A stretch of DNA of 64,000 nucleotides from Chelonoidis abingdonii. Its lineage: Eukaryota > Chordata > Testudines > Testudinidae. Positions 36,060 through 48,440 of this stretch are shown here, piece after piece. Under the pieces are notes generated by a model that ran no database searches, was not told the origin of the DNA, and was given only the letters and a program-made list of their open reading frames with translations. A program made the position numbers and the translations under genes. Numbering within the stretch: the stretch's first letter is position 1; each line of letters begins with the position of its first letter. The stretch is from positions 64,108,810-64,172,809 of the forward strand of contig NC_133771.1 of NCBI RefSeq assembly GCF_003597395.2. Direction: 5' to 3'.

Positions 36060-38576
36060 TTTTGCCCTTATACGAGAGCAAAAGGCAACACAGAGTGCAT
36101 ATGTGGCCTCAATGGACATTGCTATTCAATTAAAAAAAAATACATTAAAAAAAATCCAGTTAAACATGCACTGAGATTAAAATACACAGTGACCATAATC
36201 GAAGAATTTATGTCTATTTTAATTTTCAAAAGAGCACTTAAAGCCCATGCACTTGAAGTTATTTATACTAACACATGCATTAGAACAATATTCACATAAG
36301 GATCCTTTCAACCTACTATCAAATATGAAAATGTAATCCAGTTTACTCTAACCCACACAGAGAAAGTTTGAGAGAAAAATATAGGTCTTGCAGCAGGTCC
36401 TGAGAGTTAACAAAACCAGGCTTTGTGAAACAAAAGATGGTGATGAAAACTGGAGTAAATTCCAGAGGTTAGGACATCTCAATAAATATGCCCTGCTTTT
36501 AGCCACTTCTTGAATAAACTATACATGCACAAGTATAGATTTTAATTTCTCCGCATATGTCTACATCACAAGCAGAAACCTGTGGCAGAGAGTCCCAGCA
36601 CCTGGCTCTACAGACTCAGGTTCATGATACAGCACTTAGAATAGTAGAGGTTCAGACTCAAGCTGGAGCTTGGGCTCCAAAGCATAGGGGGGGTGGGCTT
36701 CTACATAGCTATTTTTGGTGCCATAGCTCAAGCCCAAGTCTGTAGGCCTAGGCTCTGAGACTTGCTGCTGTGCCACGTAGATGTACCCTCATTGTCTTAT
36801 TTGGGTCACGTCCTAGCCAAGTTAGTTCTCATCCAAGAACCAAATTTTATCAAGACTGGGTAAACCACAGATCCATAACCTGATCTGATAAAATGGAGAC
36901 AGAGTTTTGTTTTTTTTTGTATTTAAAGCAGCACTGCGCACTCCACCTACCCAATTCCTCGTAAGGGTCTCTACTCACAATTAACAGAGTGTGCGTGTGT
37001 GTGAGAGAGACATACACACACACCTCCACACAAAGTATGAGAGAGCTCTTGGGTCAGATGATGAATACTACCTTCTGAGACCTCAAAACCAAGTATCAGA
37101 GCCACTCAAGCAACTCCATCTATTGTTGCTAGGTTTCACAACGTGCAGTAAACAGTATCAAAGGCAGGTCAACATGCCTAAGAATCTGCCTGGATGCAGT
37201 ATCTGCCTCAATCTGCATGGATTAATATAATCGAAAAATCAGCAAAGATAAAGCAAACAGTGAAATCAGCCATGTATCCTTAACAATCCTCTCTCTTCTT
37301 AAAGGGAGATGGAAAATAATTGGAGAGACTGGCCTTGTTGGGAGATGGTTTCTTAAAAATGATTCTAACTTTAGCTTCTATAAGACATGCTCGCTCTTTC
37401 CCCTCCAACGAGACACTGACAATCTCCTCCAATAATGGGCATCATAATTCATTCCACCTTTTACTAGCCTGCATCAGACAAGAAATATCAAATCGATGAC
37501 CTGGGTTTTGGACTCAACATCCAACAGAATCTCAGTAAACTACAGTGTTTGAAATTCAAGCAGAGAAGAATAGTTTCATTTGTCCCTCATCCCCAACTTG
37601 ATATGTATGATTCCAGTGCAGATACTGACTGCATTGTCTAAGTGATATTTTCTAACCAGTGTGAAAATCCTCATGGTGCAAAATGCTTGACTCTGTAACC
37701 AAGATGACAGCACCTGAATTAACAAGTCTGCTCACCCCTGCAACAGTTCCATTGACCTGTAACTTTAACTTCACAGAAACAACAGTGGAAATGAGGATTT
37801 CCTCATCTCCTGAACAATTGTGGAGCAAGATTAGAAATACTTTTAAACCACAGTATATTCAGAACAGTACCACTCACTACTAGTCCTTTACCCTTTTCGT
37901 TTGTAACAGATTTTCTATACATCATGGTAACTTGTGAGAATGAAGCCAGGAAAGAGGGTGAGGAAAGGGCCACTGAACCAATAGCTGAGGACAAAAACCA
38001 ATTACAGTGTTATACCAAACCCTCATTGTAGTGTTCTCTCTAATTTAGTGTATTTTCCAGTCAGAGAGCTGAACTGATTCCGTTAACATTTAAAGAGTGA
38101 CCTATAAAACATGCCCTTTTCCCCAAAATGGAAAAAGGTTTAGTCTACGACAAATGTATAGCCATTACTCTCCTGCTTTAATCTCAGCCCAAAACTCTGA
38201 TCCAGAAGGTGGCCAGCCACATATATGCCAGAAGCCACTTAAGAATCCCATAATCACAGAAGTCCTGAAATCTTGCTCTAACAGAGAAGTCATTATCCAT
38301 ATGAAGACTAGTCATCCAGAAAAAATATTCTGACAACTCCATCACTGTAGAGAGGAACTCAGTCAGCTCAACGAAGAACTCAGAGATGCAATGGGGTAAT
38401 TTATACAGCAGCACAAGTCCTATCTTAACTCCATCCAAGAGTCACACACCAGATGGATATACTTTCGGAATGGCAGTCCTCCTACATCTAGCCAGATGTA
38501 ACACATGTGGCTATATCTCTCTATCCCTCCTTTGATTCACACTGAACTGGGTACCCAACAGGAGATAAAAGACAGC
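36060..38576. other. Intronic spacer between DIRS copies C and A
   Basis: This is AT-rich intron with a palindromic MITE (36550-36800), a short mixed GT/GA/CA repeat near 36990-37030 and no recognisable coding block. The 38100-38500 stretch is somewhat repeat-like but I could not assign it. Confidence 0.6.
36550..36800. mobile_element. Palindromic MITE, about 250 bp
   Basis: The two halves are inverted versions of each other: TGTCTACATCACAAGCAGAA and CTGGCTCTACAGACTCAGG on the left mirror AGTCTGTAGGCC and GCTGCTGTGCCACGTAGATG on the right. Its GTCTACA-type ends resemble PIF/Harbinger-derived MITEs. Exact ends and target duplication are not resolved. Confidence 0.6.
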
Positions 38577-38921
38577 TACCTTTTCTGTAACTGGTGTTCT
38601 TCAAGATGTGTTGCTCATGTCTATTCCACAATAGGTGTGTGTGCTCACCACGTGCACTGGTGCCGGAAGTTTTTCCCCTAGTAGTACTCATGGAGGGGAG
38701 CGCCCCCACAACCACTGGAGTGGTGCGTGCCCGGCGCGGTATAAGGGGAGCTGAATTTTGCCCCCACCCTCAGTTCTTTCTTGACAGACAACTCCGACAG
38801 AGGGAAAGGAGGGTGGGATGTGGAATAGACATGAGCAACACCTCAAAGAACAGCAGTTACGGAAAAGGTAACTGTCTTTTCTTCTTCGAGTGATTGATCA
38901 TGTCTATTCCACAATAGGTGA
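38577..38921. repeat. DIRS A terminal repeat with internal complementary region
   Basis: GTAACTGGTGTTCTTCAAGA then TGTGTTGCTCATG (38588-38620) is mirrored by CATGAGCAACACCTC and AAAGAACAGCAGTTAC (about 38829-38860). A direct copy follows: ATGTCTATTCCACAATAGG occurs at about 38618-38636 and again at 38899-38921. The inverted arms can fold into a long hairpin. DIRS copy B shows the same design at 56296-56650. Confidence 0.88.
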
Positions 38922-38955
38922 TTCCAAGCTATATCTGTTGGAGGTGGGTAGGAGT

Positions 38956-40150
38956 TCACAAGTTCCCAGGATGGAGGACAGCCCTGCCAAACATGGCATC
39001 ATCCCTGGTCTGAGGAATGATCTTATAGTGCGAGGTGAATGTGTGAAACAAAGACCACGTGGCGGTCCTACAAATGTCCTGGATGGGGATGTGGGCCACA
39101 GAGGCAGCCAATGAGGCCTGTGCCCAAGTCAAGTGTGCCCTCACAATGGGTGGTGGGCTGATACCCGCCAGCTCAGAACAGGAACAGATGCACAAATGAT
39201 CCAACTGGAAAGCCGCTGAGTAGAAATCAGCTGGCCACTCATGCGCTCAGCCAAGGCAACGAACAGTTGCGAGGACTTTCTGAATGGCTTAGTCCACTCA
39301 AGGTAGAAAGCCAGAGCGTGTGGTGATGGCGCTCCATATTGGATACATGAGGCCTGGGGCAGAGGAACGGCAGAAAAATATCCTGACCCATGTGGTAGGC
39401 GGAGACCACCTTTGGGAACAACATGGGGTGTAGGAGGAGCTGGACCTTGTCCTTATGAAAGACCGTGTATGGCGGCTCGGAGGTCAGGGCCCTGAGCTCC
39501 GAGACTCACCTGGCTGATGTGATTGCAACCAGGAAGGCCACCTTCCATGAGAGGTGAGACCAGGAGCACGTGGCCAGTGGTTCAAAGGGGGCTCTGTGAG
39601 ACGAGCCAACACCAGGTTTAGGTCCCACTCTGGGACCGGGGGTCTACAATATGGAAAAAGATGGTCCAAACCCTTAAGGAACCAGCAAGTCATAGCATGG
39701 GAAAGTACCATGTGCCCTTGGCACTGGTGGATGGAAGGCCAATATGGCTGCCAAGTGCACCTTGACTGATGAGGGAGCCAGCCCCTGGGCCCTCAGATAG
39801 AGGAGATAATCAAGGATAAGCTGGATTGGCACAGTCACCAGGGAGACACCCTGGTCCACTGCCCACCTAGAAAACCAGGACCACTTCACCAAATAAGTGC
39901 GGCAAGTGGAGGGCCGTCTACTTTTGAGAAGGACGTGCTGAACCTGCTCTGAGCACTTCCTATCCTCTCCACCTAACCACTGAGCAGCCACACCGTGAGG
40001 TGAAGAGCTGCTAGGCTGGGATGGAGAAGGCAGCCTTGGTCCTGAGAGCAACAGCCACAGCAGAGCTACCGCCAGGCCTGTGAGGGTTCCATACCAATGC
40101 TGCCTGGACCACGCCGGGGCAATCAGAAGAACCCGGGCCTTGTCTGACTT
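38956..40150 (-). pseudogene. DIRS A tyrosine recombinase, frameshifted
   Basis: The N-terminal core-binding part reads RRPSTCRTYLVKWSWFSRWA and LAPSSVKVHLAAILAFH (near 39800-39900). The C-terminal part (39204-38956) reads AHLTWAQASLAASVAHIPIQ then DICRTATWSLFHTFTSHY. The family's H-x-x-R box appears as H-L-T-W, losing the second catalytic Arg, while the Tyr of FTSHY is kept. A frameshift near 39700 separates the pieces. The intact enzyme inserts the circular cDNA. Confidence 0.85.
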
Positions 40151-41850
40151 TATCTTCTCCAGGACCCTAATGATAAGAGGGAATGAGGGAAAGGGGTAGA
40201 GAAGCCAGCCTGACCAGGACAGGAGAAAGGCATAGGAGATAGTGCCCCTCCCAAGGCCCTCTCGGAGCAGAACCAGGAGCATCGCTGGTTCTGCCAAGTT
40301 GCGAATAGGTCCACCTGGGGATTTCCCCACCTTTGGAAGAGTTGGTGGGCCACTTCCAGGTGGAGGGACCACTCGTGTTGCGAGGAAAAGTCCCTTCTCA
40401 AGCAATCTGCCCTCTCTTTCCAGGCACCCGGTAGGTGGAAGGCCTTCAGGTGGATGTGGTGGGCTATACAAAAGTCCCACAGCCTGAGGGCTTCGCAGCA
40501 GAGGATCGGGCTCCACCTTGCCTGTTGATGTAGAACACTGAGTCTGTGTTGTCCGTGAGGACTCTGACTACCTTGCCCTCCAGGTGCAAGCGGAAGGCCA
40601 TACACGCCAGCTGCACTGACCTGAGCTCCTTGACTGTTATATGTAGGGTCTGGTCTTCAGCCAACCACAGGCCTCGGGTCTGAAAGTTCCCCACATGGGC
40701 CCCCCAACCCAGAGCCGACGCATCAGACACCAGCTCTAACGATGAGGCCCTGTCCCTGAACGGGACCCCCTGGAGCATGTTGTTTGGGATGGAACTCCGC
40801 CGTACGGAGGCAATCACAGAGTAAAACAGTGAGGATCGTGTCCATCCTGTCCATAGCCTGGGAGAACTTTGATGCCAACCAGAGCTGCAGGGCCTCATCC
40901 TGAGTCTGGTGTGATGGACCATGTACATGCACATCGACATGTGACCCCAGAGCTGCAGGCAAACCCTGGCAGTTGTGACTGGGAACCTTGTGACCGAGTC
41001 AATGAGACCTTTCAGGGTCTCAAATCTGTCTGGCGGGAGAGAGGCCCTGGGCGACACTGCATTCTGGAGCACCCCGATAAACTCTATGCGTTGGACCCGG
41101 ACTAACGTGGACTTGGTGGTGTTTACCAACAGGCCCAAGGCGGTGCACGTGGACAGGAGGAGCGCTGTGTGATCCCTCACCTGCGATTGGCAGGTGCCCT
41201 TGACAAGCCAATCATCCAGACAGGGAAATGTCTGGACCCCCTGCTGTCTGAGGTAGGCTGCTATCATCGACATGCATTTTGTAAACACCTTGGGGGCAGT
41301 GAACAGACCAAACAGGAGGAGCGTGAATTGGTAGTGATTCTGTCCCACCACAAAATGGAGGAAGCGCCTGTGCCCCTCAAATAGGTGGATGTGGAAGTAC
41401 GCGTCCTGTAGATCGAGGGCAGTGTACCAGTCCCCGGGATCCAGGGAGGGGATGATGGAGACCAGGCAGAACTTGAGCATCACCATGTACTGGTTGAGGC
41501 CTCCAAGGTCCAGGGAATGGGCCTGAGCCCCCCCTTTGGCCTTCAGGATAAGGAAATAATGGGAGTAATACCCCTTGCCCATGAACTCTTCAGGCACCGC
41601 CTCTATCGTTCCTAGTCCTAGGAGCCACCCCACCTCCTGCTCTCAAGCAGAGCTTTGTATGAGGGGTCCCCCAAGAGGGACGGGGACAGGGGATGGTTGG
41701 GCGGGTAGGAAGTAAACTTGAAGGTGTAACCCCAGGAGATGGTGTTGAGGAGCCATTGGTCTGAGGTTAGAAGCGACCATTCTGGAGGAAAAACACACAA
41801 CCGGTTAGAGAAGGGAAGCTTTCTAGGGGGTGGATCCCTGATGAGGACTG
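40150..41850 (-). pseudogene. DIRS A reverse transcriptase and RNase H
   Basis: One 389-codon frame (41633-40464) holds GKGYYSHYFLILKAKGG, WYTALDLQDAYFHIHLFEGH (RT box A Asp) and CLDDWLVKG (the catalytic D-D box; the usual aromatic first residue is Cys). RNase H follows: VSDASALGWGAHVGNF, TVKELRSVQLACMAF and VRVLTDNTDSVFYINRQGGA. The frame ends inside RNase H; another frame (40605-40150) continues with LPGAWKERADCLRRDFSSQH and VDLFATWQNQRCSWFC, the methylase-like junction. Of all transposon genes here this one is the best preserved. Confidence 0.9.
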
Positions 41851-44235
41851 GTGGGGTGCCCCCGAGCGTCTCGTCAAAAACACCTTTTCCCTGCCTGCTT
41901 GCCCTTGAAGGACCCAGGCTGGGGGGCAGGCCAAGACTGTCTCTGAGGGCGTCTCTTATAGTCCCGCTGCTTCTTATGGGTGGCTTTGTACTTTGGGAGG
42001 GCGGCCTAGGTGAGAATTTGCTGTGCCTTGAACTTGATTTTGCTGGAGCTGGGACATAGAGACCCAGAGTCCAGAGGGTCGTGCGGTAGTCTTTCATACC
42101 ATGCAGCTTTGTATCTGTTTCCTCTGCAAACAGAGCTTTCCTGTCAAACAGGAGATCCTGCATGGAAGACAGCCTCGCTGGACAGCCCAGAGAGCAGGAG
42201 CCATGACGCCCATCTCATGGACACCGCGGAGGCCACTGATTGTGCAGCCGTGTCTGTAGCATCCAAGGCTGCCTGCAGGGACGCCCTAGCAGCTGCTACC
42301 CCGTCCTCCACTAGCACCTTGAACTCCCCTCCTATCGCCTCTGGAGGGGTCCTCAAACGTAGGCAGAGAGCCTCACAGACTGAATTCGTACTGGCCCAGG
42401 AGCACCTGATGGTTCACCACTCGTAACTGGAAGCTCAAAGATTAATACATTTTCCTTCCAAAAGAGTCCAGTCTCCAAGAGTCTTTGTTCTTTGGGGTTG
42501 GCACTGGCTGACCGACTTCACCACCAGGGAGTTGGGTGCCGGGTGGGTATACAAGTACTTGCATTCCGCCCTTTTAGAGATGGGCACCAACGAGGCCACT
42601 GTTTGCCATACAGCATTTGAAATCTTAGCCATCTCTTCATGGAGAGCCAAGGCCACCCTACCTGGTGCCAATGGAGACAATACATGAAACAGGGAGTCTC
42701 AGGGCTTCTCCATCTCCTCTGCCTGGAGGTGTACGCTTGTTGCCACCCTCTTTAAAAGTGAGCCTCAAGTCCTCCTGCGGGATGGAGGGGGGCGGGGCTG
42801 CAATCACCTCCTCCAGGTGGGGCGAAGAGGCCGGTGCGGTGCTCTGGGTGTCGGCCGGCACCAGAGAGTTCACCATCTGGTCGGACTCCAGGCACGGTGC
42901 TGAGGATGTATGTCTGACCGACTCCTTTCTCGGGGGTCTGGAAAGGGGTGCCAACGGTGCTTCCGAAGCTCCGGACACCGAGCGAGCTCCCACCAGGGGC
43001 TGCGTCAGAGGCCAGGGTGCTCACTGGTACTGTTGGGCTGGCCATGATGCTTGGTGCCACTGCACCTTCTGTGGGGCACTGGCGGAGCCGGCTGTCCGAG
43101 CTGGTTGGCCTGGCCCATCGAAAGACTGCTACAAATGGAGACTGTGCTGGTATAAGATCTGCTACTGTCTCTGAACTGGGAGAACTGGCAGTGCTGGGAT
43201 CTCAGACGGCCGCGGGACCATGATCTCAACCTAGAGGATTGGTACTGATGCTAATAGCTGCTCCGCAAACGGCCTCAACAGGTGGACCTGTGACGGCAAG
43301 ATGCCGGTGATCAGCGCCCGGCGCTGTGATGTCTTAGTGGAGAATTGGAGCGGGAGTCCGAATGGGAACAATGTCGACAACCGTGCCATGACCGACTGTG
43401 GTACCCTCTCTGAGACGACGACCGACAGCGACACCCCTCGCAGTCCATCGATATTTGCTCTTTGAGGACAAGCGGTGCCGCGAGTACCGGCCGGCCGGGA
43501 CTCAGCCAGCCAGTCTGGTCGGTGTCAAAGGCAATCCACCTGGACTCTGCCTTGAGCGGTTGCTGGGTAGTGATCAGCGTCGGGAATATTCCCTCAACTG
43601 AGACCGGTACTGGGCTGGATGCGACTGTCAAGATCCCAGTGGTGACTTGCTTCTGGAGTGCAGGGCCGACATCGCCAGCGCTCTGGGCACTGACATGGAC
43701 ATGACATCCCGTGCCTCCTGGAGGGCTTCTGGCATGGACGGCGTCCGGACATACCTGTCCCAAAGGGGCCAGGCTACTCCATTCAACTTGAGTCGGAGGC
43801 TGGGGGCCCGGTGGGGATTGAGAACTGCCTGACACGGGCCTAGCCTCTGTCCCAGACTTCCCTCAGCGCCGCTGAGAAGAGGGAGTCTTCCTGGTCCTTT
43901 TGGCATGCCCCGTGGATGGGGAAAGGTACTGGCTGGTTGATGGCACCAGAGGGTCACCGTGTGCCGACGCTGCGGTGCCAAGTACTGGTTCGGAGCGGAG
44001 TGCTGGGGTCGGGGTCAGCATCGACTCCATCAGGATGGCCCGGAGTCTAATGTCCCTTTCTCTTTTGGTCCAAGGCTTAAACGATTTGCAAATCTTGCTC
44101 CTTTCGCTGATATGGGTTTCTCCCAAGCAGCGCAAACAGTCTGCATGCGTGTCACTTCTTGGCACACAATGCCTACAAGAGCCACATGACTTAAACCCCG
44201 GGGCTTGGGGCATGCGCCAGCCCCGGCTCACTAAC
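41850..44235 (-). pseudogene. DIRS A ORF1 (gag-like), multiply frameshifted
   Basis: At the 5' side, FKSCGSCRHCVPRSDTHADC then LRCLGETH (44190-44110) is the Cys/His-rich zinc-binding block of DIRS ORF1. Pro/Ser-rich low-complexity pieces follow (43835-42660). Then KISNAVWQTVASLVPISKRA followed by ECKYLYTHPAPNSLVVKSV (42630-42510) and LLFDRKALFAEETDTKLHG MKDYRTTL pieces (42150) match the capsid-like core. At least five frames are needed to follow it. Confidence 0.8.
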
Positions 44236-44439
44236 TAACTAAACAGCTAACTAACTACAGGTACTAATGTTGAATGAACAAACAATTCTGGGGACGAGCT
44301 ACAGCAAAGCTGGAGCAGTGCAGTTCCAATGCACCTTCACTGGTGGCAAGAAGGAACGGGGGGTGGGGGTGGGGAGCATGCATCTCCCCTAATACCGTGC
44401 CAGGCAGGCACCACTACAAGGGTCGCGGGGGCGCTCCCC

Positions 44440-44543
44440 TCCACAGGTACTGCTAGAGGAAAAACTTCTGGCACCGGTGCACATGGTGAGCACGCACACC
44501 TACTGTGGAATACAGATGAGCAATCACTTGAAGACGAACTGGT
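44440..44543. repeat. DIRS A right inverted terminal repeat
   Basis: Read in reverse complement, this contains TGTATTCCACAGTAGGTGTG, TGCTCACCATGTGCACCGGT and GCCAGAAGTTTTTCCTCTAG, matching 38618-38690 with few changes. It marks the 5' end of the minus-strand element. 44544-45235 beyond it is plain AT-rich intron with no recognised feature. Confidence 0.85.
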
Positions 44544-45220
44544 TAAAATGTTATCCAAACTAGTTTCCCAAATATATGCAAAGTCAAGGTCTCATCCACA
44601 ATCATATCATAGATGGTACTTTTCTGCCAAGAAGAAGACTGTGATATAAATACCTAGATAAATCAGCAATAGTAGTGGATTATTCTGATTAATGCAAGGT
44701 TGCTGGAGATCAAGGAGACTGCCACCTAATATCGTGCACTCCCTAGAACAAACTCCTGCTGAGATTGATCTTCAACATTTTATATCTGGATCCACACTTA
44801 ATACTATTTTCTTGCCAGGCTCCTTAAGCCCCTTCCTACAAGGCCTCTATACTCCCAGTTGATAACAACACTGTTTTATCTTCTTGGGCACCATAAAGTG
44901 GTCATAAAGTGTCACAGTCACAGCAAAGATTATACTCCTGGTTGTAGGGACACCAACATATTCAAGAAATGAAACACCTCAAATTTAGATCATAATAAAA
45001 ACAACCATTACAGAAACAATTCGGGCAAAGAAAAAAACATTATGTGGAGACTTTACAATGGCCAATTAACATGTGTGATAATGGATATTTACATAAATAA
45101 AATTTAAGACGTGTTCTTAAACTATTAGAAGGTATTTTGGGTTTGCTTAAACTCACGTTCAAATCTACTCATGCCTTTTACTTCCTTTTGTAATACTAGG
45201 AATAAATGTCCTATAAGCTA

Positions 45221-45550
<330 letters not shown>

Positions 45551-45814
45551 TCAGAGTAAACCCCTTTATACAATATTAATATAACTCCAGACAAGATTGT
45601 TAAGATTTGAGTTAAGGCTCTAACAACAACACTATTAAAAAGCTGTAGTTAAAAAAGGAATATAAACCCATAATATTTTAAGAGACAGTAAATTAGGACT
45701 GCAGTTTAAAACATTCTAGGATGTTTGGAAATTCATATTTATGGTTCTGCCAACAATTTTAACTTCGTCCCTTTACTGGTTTTTAGCCTCTTTTACCAGC
45801 AGAACTGCCCATAA

Positions 45815-46740
45815 ATTCACAGATTTTGAAGTCATAGTGATCACTGATCATCTAGTTTGACCTGTGGCATATAACCCAGGACAAAGAACCTCACTCAATT
45901 TTCACATCAAGCCCAAAACTACAGTATGAGCAAGATCGTATCTTTCAGAAAGATCTGTACTCTTGATTTAAGCACTTCAAGTGATTGATAATCCACCATA
46001 TCCCTTCGTAAATTATCCCAGTGGTTAATTACTTTCACTGTTAAGAATGTGCACCTTTTTTTAGTCTGAATTGGTCTAGTTTCAGTTTACCACCACTGCA
46101 TCTCGTTATTTAGTTTTTTGCTAGATTAAAGAGTTTTCTGCTATTCAAAGTCTACTGAAAGCCAGAGTGTGGCTGGTGTTTGCTGACAGGCTGCTGGGGC
46201 TGTGGCTATACACAGACACTCAGGATGTGATCTGCATGCTGTTTGTGAGCAGCCCAGAAGGGAGCTACAGCACCAAAGCATTGTGAGGCACTTCAGGTTG
46301 CAGGCCAAAGGTGACACAGCCCCTCACTGGTCTGGACTGCACCCTGGAATGTCATAATCTTACACTCAGCTGTGTCACAATGCACGTGGTTCAAATGAGC
46401 CAATCAATGCAGGTTGGTCTGTATAACTGATATAGTCCCATCGTTATTTCCCACCCCATCAATTTGTTTGTCATTTGAAAATTTTACCAGTAGCAGATTT
46501 TATTTTTTCTTTCAGATCACTGAAAAAAGTGATAGCACTGGGGCAAAAATAATACCCTGTGGACCCCACCAGACATACCCAAACTGGATGACTTCCCCCA
46601 TTTAAAATTACTTTTTATAACCTAGAAGTTAATCAGCTTTTTAAAACTCATGTAATATGTGCTGTGTCAATTTTGTACACATGAACTTCTCCCTTCTGTG
46701 TATGTGAATTACGCAACTTGCTATTTTATTAAATTACATA
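45815..46740 (-). mobile_element. CR1-type LINE 3' fragments
   Basis: The plus strand shows CACAGATTTTGAAGTCATAG then ATCACTGATCATCTAGTTTG, the reverse of a CR1 3' end, followed by the typical CCCAGTGGTTAATTAC stretch. Another CR1 body piece lies at 46405-46740 (GATAGCACTGGGGC then ACCCTGTGGACCCC). Between them, 46140-46400 is GC-richer unassigned repeat. No open reading frame remains. Confidence 0.7.
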
Positions 46741-46819
46741 ACATGAACCTATCCTCCTGGCATGTATCAGGTACAGCAATATATGATAGGTATTTACTTG
46801 TAACCAGAGTTTTTAAAGA

Positions 46820-46925
46820 TGACTCTATATATTCAGAGATTCCAAGGCCAGAAGGGACCAACTGCGATCATCTAATCTGACATAAGCCATAGAACTTCCC
46901 CAAAAGAATATCTGAAGCATATATT
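46820..46925 (-). repeat. CR1-related 3' end fragment
   Basis: TTCAGAGATTCCAAGGCCAG then AAGGGACCAACTGCGATCAT resembles the 3' end at 45815 but belongs to a separate insertion. Only about 100 bases are present, ending in TTCCCCAAAAGAAT. Confidence 0.65.
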
Positions 46926-46934
46926 TTAGAAAAA

Positions 46935-48440
46935 CCCTCCAATCTTCAAAAATAAGAATTGCCATGCTAGGTCAGACCGATGGTCCATCTAGCACAGTAT
47001 CCTGTCTTCAACAGTGGCCAATACCACAGCTTTGGGGAGCATACAGAACAGAGCAGTTCGGAGTGATTCATCCCATCTTCCTCTCCCACCTTCTGGCAGT
47101 CAGAGGTTTAGGTTCATCCCAAGAATGGGGTTGAATCCCTGACCATCTTGGCTAATAGCCATAGATGGACCTGTCCTCCATGAACTTACCCCATTCTTTT
47201 TTGAACCCAGTTATACTTTTGGCCATCACAACATCCCAGGGCAACAAATTCCACTGGTTAATTGTGCATGGTGTGAAAGAATAAACTGCCTCTTTGCGTG
47301 CTGTCTATTAATTTCACAAGGTGACCTCTAGTTTTTGTATTACGGGAAAGGGTAAATAAAACTTCTCTATTCACTTTTTCCACTCAAACTGAACAGCCCT
47401 AATCTTTTTAGTCTCTCCTCATGTAGAAGCCATTCCATACTCTTGCACATCTTTGTTGCCTTTCTCTAAACTTTCCCAGTCCCAGTATATTATTTTTTTA
47501 CACAGGATGACCAAAACTGGACACAGTATTCAAGGTATTCATGCACCATGGATTTATTAAGTGGCATAATGATATTTTCACCCGTTTCTATCTCTTTCTA
47601 ATACTTCCTAACACACTTGTGTGATCGTTGCAGCACATTAAGCTGAAGTTTTCAGAGAGCTATCCATGATAACAACTAGATCTCTTTCCTGAGTGGCAAA
47701 AAGCTAATTTCGAACCTATCATTATACATGGGTAGTTGGGATTATTTTTTTCAAATGCGCATTACTCTGCATGTATCAATGCTGAATTTCATCTGCCATT
47801 TTGTTGCCTACCCACCCAGTTTTGTGAGTTCTCTCTGTAGTTCTTCATAGTCAGATTTGGACTTAACTATCTTGAAAAACTGTGTATCACCTGAAAACTA
47901 TGCCACTTCACTGTAAACTCCCTTTTCCAGATCCTTAATGAATATGCTGAACAGCACAGGTCCCAGTACGGATCCTTGGGGGAGACTACTGCTCACCTCT
48001 CTCCACTGTCAACAATAGCCGTTTATGGGGGAGGGATAGCTCAGTGGTTTGAGCATTGACCTACTAAACCCAGGGTTGTGAGCTTAATCCTTGAGAGATC
48101 CACTTACGGATCTCGGGCAAAATCAGTACTTGGTCCTGCTAGTGAAGGCAGGGAGCTGGACTTGATGACCTTTCAAGGTCCCTTCCAGTTCTATGAGATA
48201 GGTATATCTCCATATATTATTATTATTCCTGCCCTTTGTTTCCTATCTCTTAACCAGTTACTGAACACCGAGAGAACCTTTCCTTCTAATCCCATGAATA
48301 CTTAGTTTTCTTAAGAGCCTTTGATGAGGGACCTTATCAAGCCAAGAACACTGAACTGGCTGGATCACCCTTACCCACACGCTTGTTGACACCCTCAAAG
48401 AATTTTAATACATTCGCAAGGAATAACTTCCCTTTACAAA
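46935..48440 (-). mobile_element. CR1 LINE fragment with SINE insertion
   Basis: Plus-strand phrases such as TCTAGCACAGTATCCTGTCT and TTTTTGAACCCAGTTATAC are reverse CR1 3' sequence. At the far end the minus strand translates as CKGKLFLANVLKFFEGVNKR then VGKGDPASSVFLA, the CR1 RT segment. The order is continuous across a SINE at 48024-48225, so the SINE came later. A 230-codon frame (49029-48337) runs from Harbinger sequence into this CR1 and is a chance fusion. Confidence 0.85.
48024..48225 (+). repeat. tRNA-derived SINE, plus-strand copy
   Basis: GGGGGAGGGATAGCTCAGTG opens the head, with TAGCTCAGTGG as pol III A box and a B-box-like GGGTTGTGAGCTTAATCC about 40 bases on. The tail GGACTTGATGACCTTTCAAG then GTCCCTTCCAGTTCTATGA is CR1-like. 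It ends in a short ATT repeat. It sits inside the CR1 at 46935. It is a SINE, not a functional tRNA gene: the acceptor stem cannot pair. Confidence 0.88.

Larger units (their letters stand above)
27125..36060 (-). mobile_element. DIRS retrotransposon C, old, split by hAT
   Basis: Minus-strand remnants follow DIRS order: gag-like ORF1 (35760-34900, continuing 31490-30600), RT/RNase H (about 29130-28320), tyrosine recombinase (28320-27509), then a terminal region (27125-27460). GCCCTTATACGAG near 36065 and the reverse complement of CATACAAGGGCATAAAGGG near 27262 look like inverted terminal repeats. A BED-hAT transposon occupies about 31497-34850. Decay is heavier than in the other DIRS copies. 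Confidence 0.75.
38577..44543 (-). mobile_element. DIRS retrotransposon A, most complete copy
   Basis: A 6-kb element with the DIRS plan on the minus strand: ORF1/gag-like (44235-41850), RT and RNase H (41850-40450), methylase-like region and tyrosine recombinase (40450-38950). Its ends are inverted terminal repeats: 38577-38700 and, reversed, 44440-44543. The left terminal block also holds an internal inverted copy and a direct copy of the end sequence (to 38921), like the internal complementary region needed to circularise DIRS cDNA. No target duplication is evident, as expected for recombinase integration. All ORFs carry frameshifts. Confidence 0.88.

Noticed and set aside
39674..40516. 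A 280-codon open frame as a possible host gene
   Set aside because: It is the methylase-like/recombinase part of DIRS A, flanked in order by RNase H and the recombinase C-terminus.
48024..48095. A functional tRNA gene
   Set aside because: A and B box-like motifs are present, but the acceptor stem does not pair and the sequence continues into a CR1-like SINE tail; the same unit occurs at 19334.
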